Assembly (NCBI RefSeq): GCF_039529835.1
Contig: NZ_CP154262.1
Coordinates: 3,472,001-3,536,000, forward strand
Direction: 5' to 3'
Length of the DNA stretch: 64,000 nucleotides
From: Arthrobacter sp. TMP15
Lineage (GTDB): Bacteria > Actinomycetota > Actinomycetes > Actinomycetales > Micrococcaceae
Shown here one piece after another: positions 8,818 to 18,017 of this stretch. The number at the start of each line of letters is the position of its first letter. Position 1 is the stretch's first letter. A model generated the notes under the pieces. That model was not told the origin of the DNA, did no database searches, and worked only from the letters and a program-made list of their open reading frames with translations. The translations under genes and the position numbers were made by a program.

Positions 8818-10332
8818 GTGAAGATCCATGACAGTAGTGCAAAAATTGGTGTTGTGAGCTCACCAAACAGCCCCGCCGATTCGGCCAAGGCACCCCCAAT
8901 TACCCGCGACACATCCTTCTTTGGCCAGCCCAAAATGCTGCTGAACCTCTTCAGCGTTGAGCTGTGGGAGAGATTTTCCTTCTACGGTATGCAGGGCATC
9001 CTTGCGTACTACATGTATTACTCCGTCACCCGCGGCGGGCTTGGCATTGACGAGGGAACCGCCCTCGGGATCGTAGGCGCCTACGGCGGTGGCGTATACC
9101 TTTCCACGATTCTTGGTGCCTGGGTTGCCGACCGGCTACTTGGCTCGGAAAAAGTACTCTTCTATAGCGCCATCATGATCATGGCCGGCCACCTCTCACT
9201 GGCGCTGTTGCCGGGCGCGGGAGGCCTGGCGGCTGGCTTGATCCTCATTGGTGTGGGCTCCGGAGGGTTGAAAGCCAACGCCACCTCACTGGTGGGCACT
9301 CTCTACTCCAAAGACGATGACAGGCGTGACGCCGGTTTCTCAATTTTCTACATGGGCATCAATATTGGCGGACTCATCGGCCCCCTGGCCACAGGCTGGC
9401 TTCAGGTCACCTGGGGTTTCCATATTGGCTTTGCCGCCGCGGCCGTCGGCATGGCTTTTGGTCTGCTCCAATATGGGCTGACCCGTAAGAATCTCCCCCA
9501 GAGTGCGCATGAAATCCCCAACCCGCTGCCGAAGTCGCAGTACGGCAAGTTCGCGGGGTTGGCCGGCGCCACCGTGGTGGTCATTGTTGCCGCCGTAGTG
9601 CTAAAGCTTATTACGGCCGAGAATCTCAAGTGGGTCATCGTGGCCGTTGTCATTGTGGCCACGATCGCCTACTTTGCCGTTATTCTCGCCAACAAGAGCG
9701 TGACCGGAGACGAGCGCAGCCGCGTATATTCCTTCATGCCGCTCTTCCTTGCCAGCGCCGTTTTCTGGTCCCTTTTCCAGCAGCAGTTCACTGTCATTGC
9801 CTTGTACTCTGACAAGCGCCTTGACCGGACAATTCTTGGTTGGGAGATGCCTGCCAGCTGGGTCACCTCCATCAACCCGGTGTTCATCATCATCCTGGCC
9901 GGGGTGTTCGCTGCCATCTGGACCAAGTGGGGTCCGCGCCAGCCAGGGACCCCGGTAAAGTTCTCTGTGGCACTGATTGTGATGGGGCTTGCCTACCTGA
10001 CCTTCATTCCGTTCGCGGGTATGGCCGCGGTGCCGCTGATGGCGATTGTTTTGATCCTGCTGCTGTTCACGGTGGCTGAACTGATGCTCTCCCCTGTGGG
10101 CCTGTCACTGGCCACGAAGTTGGCACCTGCTGCATTCCAGACGCAGATGGTGGCGTTGTTCTTTCTCTCGGTTTCGCTTGGTACGGCCATGTCCGGCGTA
10201 CTGGCCCAGTGGTACGACCCAGCCAATGAGACCCCATACTTCCTCGTTATAGGACTGGTCTCCATTGCTTTCGGCGTACTGCTGTTCGCGGTAAAGAAAC
10301 CGATCAAGAAGTTGATGAGCGGAGTTATCTAG
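8818..10332 (+). CDS. POT/PTR2-family proton-coupled oligopeptide transporter
   Basis: A 504-residue major facilitator of the proton-dependent oligopeptide transporter family. The signature ELWERFSFYGMQGILAYYMY lies in the first membrane segment and the second PTR2-type motif is in FSIFYMGINIGGLIGPLATG. About 14 hydrophobic helices can be counted, as in bacterial DtpT. Dipeptide and tripeptide uptake is the expected role. The start is uncertain: GTG at 8818 has little Shine-Dalgarno upstream, and a later GTG in the same frame is possible. A strong palindromic terminator follows at 10350. Confidence 0.9.
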   Translation: MKIHDSSAKIGVVSSPNSPADSAKAPPITRDTSFFGQPKMLLNLFSVELWERFSFYGMQGILAYYMYYSVTRGGLGIDEGTALGIVGAYGGGVYLSTILGAWVADRLLGSEKVLFYSAIMIMAGHLSLALLPGAGGLAAGLILIGVGSGGLKANATSLVGTLYSKDDDRRDAGFSIFYMGINIGGLIGPLATGWLQVTWGFHIGFAAAAVGMAFGLLQYGLTRKNLPQSAHEIPNPLPKSQYGKFAGLAGATVVVIVAAVVLKLITAENLKWVIVAVVIVATIAYFAVILANKSVTGDERSRVYSFMPLFLASAVFWSLFQQQFTVIALYSDKRLDRTILGWEMPASWVTSINPVFIIILAGVFAAIWTKWGPRQPGTPVKFSVALIVMGLAYLTFIPFAGMAAVPLMAIVLILLLFTVAELMLSPVGLSLATKLAPAAFQTQMVALFFLSVSLGTAMSGVLAQWYDPANETPYFLVIGLVSIAFGVLLFAVKKPIKKLMSGVI

Positions 10333-10349
10333 CGTTTCCTGCACGAACC

Positions 10350-10398
10350 AATGAGGGCATCCACCTTTTCGCTTTCGCGTCAGGTGGATGCCCTCATT
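10350..10398. terminator. Perfect 17-bp palindromic terminator
   Basis: Arms 10350-10366 (AATGAGGGCATCCACCT) and 10382-10398 are exact complements around a 15-base loop. It lies between the convergent peptide transporter and the DUF4190-like gene and can serve both. Confidence 0.8.
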
Positions 10399-10428
10399 CG
10401 TTAAAATATATGGCGCCTATCAATTCTC

Positions 10429-10953
10429 TTAATAAGAGCTGTAATCTGTACCAACATCGCTCATGACTATGGCAAAGAAAAAGATATAAAAAGCGTAGAT
10501 GACGCCCCATATCAGCAAGGCCAAGTAATTAGTGATCAATCCGGTGATGGAAAAGGCGCGACCCTGCGGGCTTTCCCTGCGCAGGCCTATATGGCCCAAC
10601 ACGATGCCAACAATCTGCGGGACAATCATGAAACCAACCAGAATAAGTGAGCTTAAGCCCAGGATCATACTGGTCAGGCTAAACCCCCGTGGGCCACTGT
10701 TGACACCCACGTAGCCTGGCCCGCCCTGATAATACGTAGGGGCAGAGTATTGCGAGCCCGGGGGGTTCTGGAACTGTGGTTGGCCGTATTGAGGAGCCGG
10801 CGCATTCGGGAATTGCTGCTGTCCTCCGGAATAATTATCCGCAGCAGGTGGTGTCTGATACTGCGGCGGCACCGGCGGGGCAATGTACCCCGGGGGTGTG
10901 TAGTTGGCGGGTTGCCCCGGGTAAGGTTGCGGCTGCTCCGGCTGATTCGACAC
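10429..10953 (-). CDS. DUF4190-domain membrane protein with Pro/Gln-rich N-terminus
   Basis: A 174-residue protein. Residues 1-85 are a disordered, Pro-, Gln-, Tyr- and Gly-rich region (MSNQPEQPQPYPGQPANY at the start). The rest is a two-helix membrane domain with the DUF4190 pattern FSLTSMILGLSSLILVGF, then VGIVLGHIGLRRESPQGRAF and a second helix. Such proteins are common in actinobacteria, often tied to the cell envelope, with no defined function. It stands alone between two plus-strand genes. Confidence 0.8.
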   Translation of the reverse strand: MSNQPEQPQPYPGQPANYTPPGYIAPPVPPQYQTPPAADNYSGGQQQFPNAPAPQYGQPQFQNPPGSQYSAPTYYQGGPGYVGVNSGPRGFSLTSMILGLSSLILVGFMIVPQIVGIVLGHIGLRRESPQGRAFSITGLITNYLALLIWGVIYAFYIFFFAIVMSDVGTDYSSY

Positions 10954-11119
10954 TGCTATCTCCTGCTGAAGGTTGATCCCGCGAGCGGGAAACGTGCGGG
11001 GTAAAGTTGCCTCCCATAGTAGTGCAGCAATTGAGTTACGTTGGCAGCACCGCTTAGAGCTAGTTTCATAATATGGTCAGCGGGTGCCAATACACCCCAT
11101 GCTCTGGCATGCTGTGAGC

Positions 11120-12763
11120 ATGGCTAGCCGCGCGGGCACTGTTGCCCTTCCCCAGGACCTTATTGATCTTTCCACGCTGATGGATGCGTATTACGATCTC
11201 TCCCCCGATCTTAGCGATCCGGCACAGCGTGTTGCGTTCGGCACGTCCGGGCACCGTGGCTCCTCGCTGAAAGCCTCCTTCAACGAAGGCCACATAGCAG
11301 CCATCACCCAGGCCATTGTTGAGTACCGGGCAGGGCAGGGAATCACGGGGCCGCTCTTCATGGGCAAAGATACCCATGCGCTCAGTGAGCCCGCACAAAA
11401 CACCGCCCTTGAAGTTTTGGCCGGGAATGGCGTTGAGGTGCTGATTGATGCACGCCACGGTTACACACCCACACCGGCGGTTTCGCATGCCATTCTCAGC
11501 CATAACAAGGACCGCAGCGAAGCCTTGGCTGACGGCATTGTGGTGACACCATCTCACAACCCTCCCGGAGACGGTGGCTTCAAATACAACCCTCCACACG
11601 GCGGACCGGCCGATTCCGACGCCGCGGGCTGGATTGCCAACCGCGCCAATGAACTTCTTGAAAACGGGTTACGCGGGGTAAAACGGGTCCAGCTCCCCGA
11701 GGCCTTGGCCGCTTCCACCACCGGCAAATTCGATTTCCTCTCCAGTTACGTCGATGACCTCCCGTCGGTACTGGATCTGGACGCCATCCGTGCCGCCGGA
11801 GTCCGGATTGGCGCTGACCCCATGGGTGGCGCCTCGGTGGATTACTGGGGTGAGATCGGCGAACGCCACAACCTTGACCTAACGGTGGTCAACCCCACAG
11901 TTGATCCGCAGTGGGCCTTTATGTCCCTTGATTGGGATGAGAAAATCCGTATGGACTGCTCCTCCCCCTTCGCCATGGCCTCACTGATCAACAAGCTCAA
12001 GGACGGCGCTCCTTACGACATTGCCACGGGGAACGACGCCGACGCCGACAGGCACGGCATCGTCACCCCCGACGCCGGTTTGATGAACCCCAACCACTAC
12101 CTTGCAGTTGCAATCCAGTACCTTTACACGCACCGTTCCCAGTGGCCGGCAACGGCCGGTGTTGGTAAAACACTTGTGTCCTCCTCCATCATCGACAGGG
12201 TGGCGGCGGACTTGGGCCGCAAGCTCGTTGAAGTCCCCGTAGGTTTCAAATGGTTTGTGCCCGGTCTACTCTCCGGCGAAGGTGTTTTTGGCGGGGAGGA
12301 ATCAGCCGGCGCAGCTTTTGTGAAGAAGGATGGTTCGGTCTGGACCACGGACAAAGATGGCATTCTTTTGGCTCTGCTGGCCTCCGAAATCACGGCAGTC
12401 ACAGGCAAATCCCCGTCAGTCCACTACCGTGATCTGACAGATCGCTTTGGTTCGCCGTCGTACGCCCGCATTGACGCAGCCGCCACCCGCGAGCAAAAGG
12501 CGGCCCTGGGCAAGCTCTCAGCCTCCGACGTCACAGCCACCACCCTGGCCGGCGAAGCAATTACGGCAAAGCTGACGCAGGCTCCCGGTAACGGGGCACC
12601 CATTGGCGGGCTGAAGGTCACCACCGAAAACGCCTGGTTCGCGGCCCGCCCTTCCGGCACCGAAGACGTGTACAAGATCTATGCGGAGTCTTTCAAGGGA
12701 TCAGAGCACCTCGCTGAAGTTCAGGCAGAGGCGAAGGCTATTGTGGACGGTGTGATCTCATAA
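11120..12763 (+). CDS. pgm: Phosphoglucomutase (alpha-D-glucose phosphate specific)
   Basis: Interconverts glucose 1-phosphate and glucose 6-phosphate, linking glycolysis with glycogen and nucleotide-sugar synthesis. I start it at the ATG at 11120 ([20 protein letters not shown]), the usual beginning of actinobacterial Pgm, although the frame is open 12 codons further upstream. The phosphoserine loop is [13 protein letters not shown], the metal loop is [11 protein letters not shown], the sugar-binding loop is GEESAG, and the phosphate-binding loop is [11 protein letters not shown]. Its 547 residues match the family. No operon partner is evident. Confidence 0.96.
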   Translation: MASRAGTVALPQDLIDLSTLMDAYYDLSPDLSDPAQRVAFGTSGHRGSSLKASFNEGHIAAITQAIVEYRAGQGITGPLFMGKDTHALSEPAQNTALEVLAGNGVEVLIDARHGYTPTPAVSHAILSHNKDRSEALADGIVVTPSHNPPGDGGFKYNPPHGGPADSDAAGWIANRANELLENGLRGVKRVQLPEALAASTTGKFDFLSSYVDDLPSVLDLDAIRAAGVRIGADPMGGASVDYWGEIGERHNLDLTVVNPTVDPQWAFMSLDWDEKIRMDCSSPFAMASLINKLKDGAPYDIATGNDADADRHGIVTPDAGLMNPNHYLAVAIQYLYTHRSQWPATAGVGKTLVSSSIIDRVAADLGRKLVEVPVGFKWFVPGLLSGEGVFGGEESAGAAFVKKDGSVWTTDKDGILLALLASEITAVTGKSPSVHYRDLTDRFGSPSYARIDAAATREQKAALGKLSASDVTATTLAGEAITAKLTQAPGNGAPIGGLKVTTENAWFAARPSGTEDVYKIYAESFKGSEHLAEVQAEAKAIVDGVIS

Positions 12764-12795
12764 CTTCCCCGGGGACCAGGGGCCCATTAGTGGAT

Positions 12796-13725
12796 TTAGT
12801 GGTGAGCGCCAAGCTCATGTTCGGCGTGCCCGGCAGTTTCAAGCTGGAACGTTGAGTGCTCAATGCTGACCTCAAAGTGGCCTGCTACGCACCTCTGGAG
12901 GGCATCGAGCATCTGCGGCACGTGACCATCGTAAAAGCACTCATCGTCAACCACCACGTGCGCGGACAAAATGGGCAGCCCGGTGGCAATCTGGCTTGCG
13001 TGCAGGTCATGGACACTGATCACGTGCCCGATGCCCAAAATGTGTCTGCGGACTTCGTCAAGGTCAAGACCCGACGGGGTAGATTCCAGCAGCACACTGA
13101 TGGTCTCCAGCAGCAACTTCACGGTGCGCGGCAGGATCATCAAACCTATCAGCATGGCCACCACGGCGTCCGCCTGCATCCACCCAGTCGTGGAGATCAC
13201 GATTGCCGCCACAATCACCGCCACCGACCCGAGTGCGTCGTTGACAACTTCAAGGAACGCAGCCCGCATGTTGAAGTTTTTGCTGCGCCCGCCCATCAAA
13301 ACGAACATCGCAATGATGTTGCCCAGCAGACCAATCGCCCCAAAAACGATCATTTCGTTGGAGGCGATCTCCGTGGGGTTCCACAGCCGCTGGACTCCTT
13401 CAATCAAAACGAAAAGTCCGACGGCGAGAAGGATGGCGGCTTGTGCTGTTGCGGCAAGAACCTCCGCGCGCGCAAATCCCCAGGTGCGTTTGCTGGTTGC
13501 CGGGCGTGTCATTAGCCGGGCTGCGAGCAGGGCCATGGCCAGTCCGCCCGCATCGGTGAGGACGTGAGCGGAATCAAAGAGCAGCGCCAGTGATCCCGTA
13601 AGGATTGAACCAATGACTTGAAAGATAAAAACCAGCAGTGTGATTCCCAAAGCAATGCCAATGCGGCCCTGGTGGCTTTCACCGGGGGGTCCCGCGTGGG
13701 AATGAGAGTGACTATGAGCAGACAT
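12796..13725 (-). CDS. Cation diffusion facilitator, Zn-type exporter
   Basis: A 309-residue CDF transporter of the CzcD/ZitB group that pumps Zn2+ (or Cd2+, Co2+) out in exchange for protons. It has an N-terminal His-rich stretch (SAHSHSHSHAG), six membrane helices with the metal-site residues in FDSAHVLTDAGGLAMAL (H and D) and in the fifth helix (MQADAVVAMLIGLMIL), and a cytoplasmic C-terminal domain ending HAEHELGAHH. The divergent ArsR-family gene 41 bp away is the probable metal-sensing repressor. Confidence 0.93.
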   Translation of the reverse strand: MSAHSHSHSHAGPPGESHQGRIGIALGITLLVFIFQVIGSILTGSLALLFDSAHVLTDAGGLAMALLAARLMTRPATSKRTWGFARAEVLAATAQAAILLAVGLFVLIEGVQRLWNPTEIASNEMIVFGAIGLLGNIIAMFVLMGGRSKNFNMRAAFLEVVNDALGSVAVIVAAIVISTTGWMQADAVVAMLIGLMILPRTVKLLLETISVLLESTPSGLDLDEVRRHILGIGHVISVHDLHASQIATGLPILSAHVVVDDECFYDGHVPQMLDALQRCVAGHFEVSIEHSTFQLETAGHAEHELGAHH

Positions 13726-13766
13726 GCCTCAATAGTACATCCAACGATGAATTCAGCAAGTACTGT
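13726..13766. promoter_or_regulatory. Divergent control region of CDF exporter and ArsR regulator
   Basis: The 41-bp gap between the two starts contains AGTAC and GTACT half-sites and a central GAATTC. The outer elements CTCAATA (13728) and TATTGAG (13771) also mirror each other. A metal-responsive ArsR operator is expected here; its exact half-sites are inferred. Confidence 0.4.
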
Positions 13767-14090
13767 ATGATATTGAGAATGAAGCCCATTAGCAACGCAG
13801 CGGTACTAGCCCGCTTTGGCTATGCTCTCTCAGACCCCACGAGAGCAGAAATCCTGATGGCCCTGGCCAAGGAACCCCAGTACCCGGGCGATTTAGCTGA
13901 CCAACTAAACGTTTCTCGCCAAAGCATCTCCAACCACCTCTCCTGCCTGCGCGAATGTGGACTGGCGGTCGCTATCCCGGAAGGACGCCGCTCGCGGTAT
14001 GAACTAGCCCATCCAGACCTGGCGCACGCTCTCAACGACCTTCTCGGCGTCGTACTTCTTGCCAGTGAAGGCCACATACCGCACCCGTAG
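13767..14090 (+). CDS. ArsR/SmtB-family metal-sensing transcriptional repressor
   Basis: A 107-residue winged-helix protein. FGYALSDPTRAEILMALAKE opens the fold; the recognition helix is in LADQLNVSRQSISNHLSCLR, followed by the wing (IPEGRRSRYEL). The layout recalls the CmtR/NmtR branch. Metal ligands cannot be assigned with confidence, but Cys is present in LSCLRECGLA and His in the tail. The start may be the ATG at 13767 or the in-frame ATG at 13779. It is placed divergently from the CDF exporter, so autoregulation and exporter control are likely. Confidence 0.88.
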   Translation: MILRMKPISNAAVLARFGYALSDPTRAEILMALAKEPQYPGDLADQLNVSRQSISNHLSCLRECGLAVAIPEGRRSRYELAHPDLAHALNDLLGVVLLASEGHIPHP

Positions 14091-14108
14091 CGTGTTCGCC
14101 GTGTCTAC

Positions 14109-14990
14109 TTATTGCAGCGTAGGGCCGGACCTACCAAGAGTGCCCATGGGCAGTTCCGCTGGGACCAGCCGCAGCCGGCGGGCGGGCTTTTGCGGCAAGG
14201 GGTAGCTGCTGCTTAGGCCCAGCCCCACGTCAATATGGAGCAGCTCACCTGGCCCCATCATCCGCCAGCCAGGATCGCTGCTCATGGGTTCGGTGGCGAT
14301 GATGACCGAGCGCTTCCGGGCCAGTGCGCGGCTGTGTCCGTGGATTCGGCTGCTATCTATTGCCAAGGATCGGCCAGCTCCATTGCCACCGGGTGCGCGC
14401 TGAAGAACATGGAGTTCGTGCGTTTGCGGATAGCGCAGTGCCCATAAGTCCGTGGCAGTACTGATGATTAAGTTCAAACTATAAACCGGCAGGTTCTCGG
14501 CAATCCAACCCAAAGCCGCCTCAATGCCGGCCGCCACGTTGCCGCTGTGGCGCCTAGTTTCTAATGTGATCAAAGCAAATATACGTTCACTGTCAGTCTG
14601 CCCGCGAACAAAATCGGCCCCGCCAAACTCGGCCACCCGCGCGTCAAGCTTGGCTAGCTCCCCACATGCGCCATTGTGAGCGAAAATTCGGCCATCCTGC
14701 TCAAATGGGTGAGTGTTCACCTCCGTGTGCGCGCCAGTGGTGGCATACCGAACATGGGCCACAAAGGTGGTGCTTTCCAGTTCCTTCGCCGCCGTGGCGA
14801 ATTCTATGTCCTTGAATGCGGCGACGGCCTGTTTGGTTATGACAGGATCTCCGCGCGCCGTAAAGACCCCAATCCCACTCCCGTCAGGTTCCCGCCGGCT
14901 CTGCACGGCAAGACTGAGTGGAGCTCTAAGCAGCCAGAACGTGGCCTTGACCGGTTCCGCTCCGGCATGCATTCCAAAGAGCCGACACAT
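14109..14990 (-). CDS. Class II glutamine amidotransferase (YafJ/EgtC-like)
   Basis: A 293-residue stand-alone glutaminase domain. The catalytic Cys is residue 2 after Met removal (MCRLFGMHAG), and the conserved VAHVRYATTGAHTEVNTHPF and FAHNGACGEL loops of the Ntn-hydrolase fold are present. Related proteins include E. coli YafJ and the EgtC hydrolase of ergothioneine synthesis; the rest of an egt cluster is not nearby, so the substrate is unknown. It is divergent from the NCS2 permease, with a 174-bp spacer in which I see no further gene. Confidence 0.85.
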   Translation of the reverse strand: MCRLFGMHAGAEPVKATFWLLRAPLSLAVQSRREPDGSGIGVFTARGDPVITKQAVAAFKDIEFATAAKELESTTFVAHVRYATTGAHTEVNTHPFEQDGRIFAHNGACGELAKLDARVAEFGGADFVRGQTDSERIFALITLETRRHSGNVAAGIEAALGWIAENLPVYSLNLIISTATDLWALRYPQTHELHVLQRAPGGNGAGRSLAIDSSRIHGHSRALARKRSVIIATEPMSSDPGWRMMGPGELLHIDVGLGLSSSYPLPQKPARRLRLVPAELPMGTLGRSGPTLQ

Positions 14991-15164
14991 ACCGTGATCC
15001 TAGCCCCCAATGCAGCCGCGCGGGAGCCCGGAGAGGCACGGAACTCACAGCTCAATTCAAGCACCATGCCCGGCTCAGCCGCCTTGCGCGCCCGAGAGCG
15101 AACAGGCTCCGATATTCTTAGCTGCGGGCTGCACGGGCCCAGGACTAGAACTGGAGAAGCTGAG

Positions 15165-16493
15165 ATGAGTTTGCTGGGCACAAAATGGAGACTCCACGGA
15201 GATGGTAAAAGCATCCAGCCGGGGCAGGTTGTTGGTCCTGATGAACGGCTGAGCTGGCCACGAACTATCGGCATTGGTTTACAGCACGTGGTGGCCATGT
15301 TTGGCGCTACATTCCTGGTCCCGCTGATCACCAACATGCCGCCGGCAACCACGCTGTTTTTCTCCGGTATCGGCACCTTATTTTTTCTAGTCCTAACCCG
15401 GGGCCGCGTCCCCAGCTACCTGGGTTCAAGCTTTGCCTTCATCGCTCCCATCTTGGCCTCACAGCAGCAATTTGGTGTGGCGGGCGCTCTGGGCGGGGTG
15501 GTTATCGCCGGCATTACTCTGGCCATCCTTGGCCTGATAGTGCAAAAGTTTGGCTCCGAGTGGATCAACCGGCTCATGCCAGCCCCCGTCACGGGCACCA
15601 TCGTTGCCTTGATCGGGCTGAACCTGGCTCCCTCAGCGCGAACAAATTTTGAAGCAGCCCCCGTCACAGCGATCATCACACTGCTTGTCATCATCCTTGT
15701 CAGCGTATTATTCCGTGGAATCCTTGGCCGCTTAGCCATCCTTGTTGGCGTAGTGGTGGGTTACGGCGTAGCGGTGCTGCGCCACGAAGTGGACTTCTCC
15801 AAAATCCATGAGGCTGGGTGGATCGGTCTGCCACACTTCCAGACCCCCACGTTCCACTTCGCAGTGCTGGGCCTGTTCATCCCCGTAGTCCTTGTACTTG
15901 TGGCCGAGAACATCGGTCATGTGAAGTCAGTGGCCCTTATGACGGGAGAGAACCTTGACCCCTACGCGGGCCGAGCCATCATCGCAGACGGCGTCGCCAC
16001 CACCCTGGCAGGGTTTGGCGGCGGTTCCGGCACCACCACCTACGCGGAGAACATTGGGGTCATGGCAGCCACCAAGGTGTACTCCACAGCGGCCTACTGG
16101 GTGGCGGGAATCGCAGCATTACTTCTGAGTTTCTCACCCAAGTTTGGCGAATTAATCGCAACAGTTCCACTGGGCGTTTTGGGCGGAGCCGCAACCCTGC
16201 TCTACGGCATGATCGGCGTGCTGGGAGTACGCATCTGGGTACAGAACAAGGTCAGCTTCTCCAACAACATCAACTTGACCACGGCTGCCGTGGCGCTCAT
16301 TGTGGGCATCGCCAACTTCACCTGGTCCGCGGGAAACCTCACCTTCGAGGGTATTGCTCTGGGCACCGCCGCCGCGCTGATTGTTTATCACGGCATGAGC
16401 GCACTGGCGAAGTGGCGCGGAACTGCCACAAATCCACTGGATCCTGAGATTGACGCCGCTGCTCAGGAACCGTCAATAGAAAAGACCACCTAG
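15165..16493 (+). CDS. NCS2-family uracil/xanthine permease
   Basis: A nucleobase:proton symporter of the uracil permease (UraA/PyrP) type. I start it at the ATG at 15165 (MSLLGTKWRLHGDGKSIQPG), preceded by GGAG; the frame is open upstream but overlaps the divergent amidotransferase antisense. The 442 residues give about 12-14 membrane helices, with family motifs LGLQHVVAMFGATFLVPL-like (here IGLQHVVAMFGATFLVPLIT) and GFGGGSGTTTYAENIGVMAA near the substrate site. Uracil is the best guess from the ENIG motif. Its terminator has been split by an insertion sequence immediately downstream. Confidence 0.92.
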   Translation: MSLLGTKWRLHGDGKSIQPGQVVGPDERLSWPRTIGIGLQHVVAMFGATFLVPLITNMPPATTLFFSGIGTLFFLVLTRGRVPSYLGSSFAFIAPILASQQQFGVAGALGGVVIAGITLAILGLIVQKFGSEWINRLMPAPVTGTIVALIGLNLAPSARTNFEAAPVTAIITLLVIILVSVLFRGILGRLAILVGVVVGYGVAVLRHEVDFSKIHEAGWIGLPHFQTPTFHFAVLGLFIPVVLVLVAENIGHVKSVALMTGENLDPYAGRAIIADGVATTLAGFGGGSGTTTYAENIGVMAATKVYSTAAYWVAGIAALLLSFSPKFGELIATVPLGVLGGAATLLYGMIGVLGVRIWVQNKVSFSNNINLTTAAVALIVGIANFTWSAGNLTFEGIALGTAAALIVYHGMSALAKWRGTATNPLDPEIDAAAQEPSIEKTT

Positions 16494-16573
16494 CCCCTGT
16501 GGTTGAGGTTGGAGATGATGACACCCCGGAGGAATGAACTGCTCCCCGAAAGTTGGACTCGATAAATAAGAGT

Positions 16574-17413
16574 CTACGCAGCCAGTGCCTGAGCCCGATA
16601 TTCCATCGGACTCAGGCACTGCAGCGTTAACGAGATGCGGTCGGTGTTATACCAGTGGATATAGTCCCGGAGTTCGGTGGTGAACACTTCTGTGTCAGTG
16701 AATTCTTGACGATGGAACATCTCTTCCTTGAGGTGACCGAAGAAGTTTTCCATTACCGAGTTATCTAAACAGTTGCCCCTGCGCGACATGGATTGGGCCA
16801 TCTCGGCGTCGCTAAGGAGTTTCTGCCAGCTGGAGTTTTGGTACTGGAATCCTTGGTCTGAATGCATCATCGGGGTCTCGCCCGGGGCGAGGGTGCCAAT
16901 CGCAGCGATGAGTGATTCGTTGGTGAAGGAAACGGTCGGGGACTGGGAAACCGAGTAGGAAACGATCGAGCGGTCAAACAGATCTAACACCGGTGAGAGG
17001 TAGACCTTGCGTTCGGCGATTTTGAACTCAGTCACGTCGGTCACCCATTTGGTGTTCGGCGCATCGGTTTCGAATTCTCGTTTGAGTAGGTTCTCGGCGA
17101 TCTTACCGACCTGGCCTTTGTAAGAGGAATATTTGCGACGGGTACGGACTTTGCAGATCAGGTTCTCCTCACGCATCAGCTTCAGCACGGTCTTGCGTGC
17201 GATCTGCCAGCCGTGGCGTCTCAGGACTGCGTGGATGCGCCGGTGGCCGTAGCGGCCCTTAGCTACGGTGAAAGCCTCGTGGATCTGAGCTCGAAGCTCA
17301 GCGTGCCGGTCAGGGGTTTTGAGTGCCGCTTGACGGTGGAAAAATGTGGAACGAGCCAATCCCGCTGCTTGAAGCAACAGGGGCAGGGCATGGGATGCCT
17401 TGAGGGAAATCAC
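16574..17413 (-). CDS. IS3-family transposase OrfB (DDE integrase)
   Basis: A 279-residue integrase-core transposase. An HTH_21-type region (FTVAKGRYGHRRIHAVLRR) precedes the rve domain. The DDE residues are Asp in KWVTDVTEF, Asp in MMHSDQGFQYQNS and Glu in NSVMENFFGHLKEEMFH, with the spacing expected for the family. It is probably made mainly as an OrfAB fusion by -1 frameshifting at the A8 run; the frame is open upstream from the start shown back to that run, reading KKNTGLEEPTTALKV across the junction. Confidence 0.95.
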   Translation of the reverse strand: MISLKASHALPLLLQAAGLARSTFFHRQAALKTPDRHAELRAQIHEAFTVAKGRYGHRRIHAVLRRHGWQIARKTVLKLMREENLICKVRTRRKYSSYKGQVGKIAENLLKREFETDAPNTKWVTDVTEFKIAERKVYLSPVLDLFDRSIVSYSVSQSPTVSFTNESLIAAIGTLAPGETPMMHSDQGFQYQNSSWQKLLSDAEMAQSMSRRGNCLDNSVMENFFGHLKEEMFHRQEFTDTEVFTTELRDYIHWYNTDRISLTLQCLSPMEYRAQALAA

Positions 17414-17424
17414 GGTGCTGACTT

Positions 17425-17916
17425 TCAGCGCCGTGGTTGGTTCCTCAAGGCCCGTATTTTTTTTAGGTAGGCGTTCTCTGCCGCCAGACGTTCGTTCTCG
17501 CGGCGTAGCTTCTCCAGCTCACTGACTTCAACCGATAGGGTCTCAGGCACAAATTTGGGCCGGCCCTTGGCCTTGGGGCGCAGGCCCTCCTGGCCATAGT
17601 CCCGATAGGCGCGGATCCATGATCGCAAGAGGCCTAGAGAACTGAGCTGATGCATCTGGGCAAGGTCCTGCAGCGTCCCCTTACCGTCGAGATATTGGCG
17701 AACAACCGCCAGCTTGAAATCAAAGGAATACGCCTGCTTAGTTGTTTTGTTTTCCAATACTGCTCTACCCCAGATCTTGAAACGACTTCTCAACTCGCAA
17801 ATAGCCGACACGCTGACTCCCAGCCTTGAGGATACCGCGCGATACCCAAACCCTTCCTCAAACAGATCGACGGCAGCTAGCCGCTGCTCGGCTGTCAATG
17901 AACTACGTGGACGCAT
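17425..17916 (-). CDS. IS3-family transposase OrfA (HTH domain)
   Basis: A 163-residue protein with two helix-turn-helix segments: LFEEGFGYRAVSSRLGVSVS near the N-terminus and the second in RQYLDGKGTLQDLAQMHQL. A leucine-zipper-like coiled coil near the C-terminus (VSELEKLRRENERLAAENAY) mediates multimer formation in related elements. Translation either ends at 17425 or shifts to -1 on the A8 run to give the active OrfAB transposase. Confidence 0.93.
   Translation of the reverse strand: MRPRSSLTAEQRLAAVDLFEEGFGYRAVSSRLGVSVSAICELRSRFKIWGRAVLENKTTKQAYSFDFKLAVVRQYLDGKGTLQDLAQMHQLSSLGLLRSWIRAYRDYGQEGLRPKAKGRPKFVPETLSVEVSELEKLRRENERLAAENAYLKKIRALRNQPRR
17457..17464 (-). promoter_or_regulatory. 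A8 programmed -1 frameshift site
   Basis: On the coding (minus) strand the codons CTA AAA AAA A span eight adenines near the 3' end of orfA. A slip of -1 here joins orfA to orfB with no intervening stop. This is the standard expression mode of IS3-family elements; use in this element is inferred. Confidence 0.8.
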
Positions 17917-18017
17917 GAAAAACTCCCCGAAAGTAAGGTACTGAATTATTCAGTCCAACTTTCGGGGAGCAGTTCAGGACCATGGGGTGTCATCATCTCC
18001 AACCTCAACCGGGAGTT

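Larger units (their letters stand above)
16535..17976 (-). mobile_element. IS3-family insertion sequence (IS150-like group)
   Basis: A complete element of about 1,442 bp with perfect 25-bp terminal inverted repeats (16535-16559 and 17952-17976, outer bases TGAACTG...CAGTTCA). It carries two overlapping-frame transposase genes on the minus strand and an A8 frameshift site between them. All catalytic motifs look intact, so it may be active. A clean target duplication is not obvious: the bases next to the ends are GGAA on the left and GGAC on the right, so a 3-bp GGA duplication is possible if the left boundary is one base further out. Confidence 0.93.
16501..18010. repeat. 27-bp perfect inverted repeat interrupted by the IS
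   Basis: The left arm 16501-16527 and right arm 17984-18010 are exact reverse complements. They lie just after the stop of the NCS2 permease and just before the end of the convergent glycerate kinase gene. With the IS removed they form a hairpin with a short loop, like the other bidirectional terminators in this window. The insertion therefore landed in the loop of a terminator and now separates its two arms by about 1.45 kb. Confidence 0.85.

Noticed and set aside
14676-15164. Plus-strand extension of the NCS2 permease
   Set aside because: It runs antisense through the amidotransferase gene; no membrane or family similarity before MSLLGTKW at 15165.
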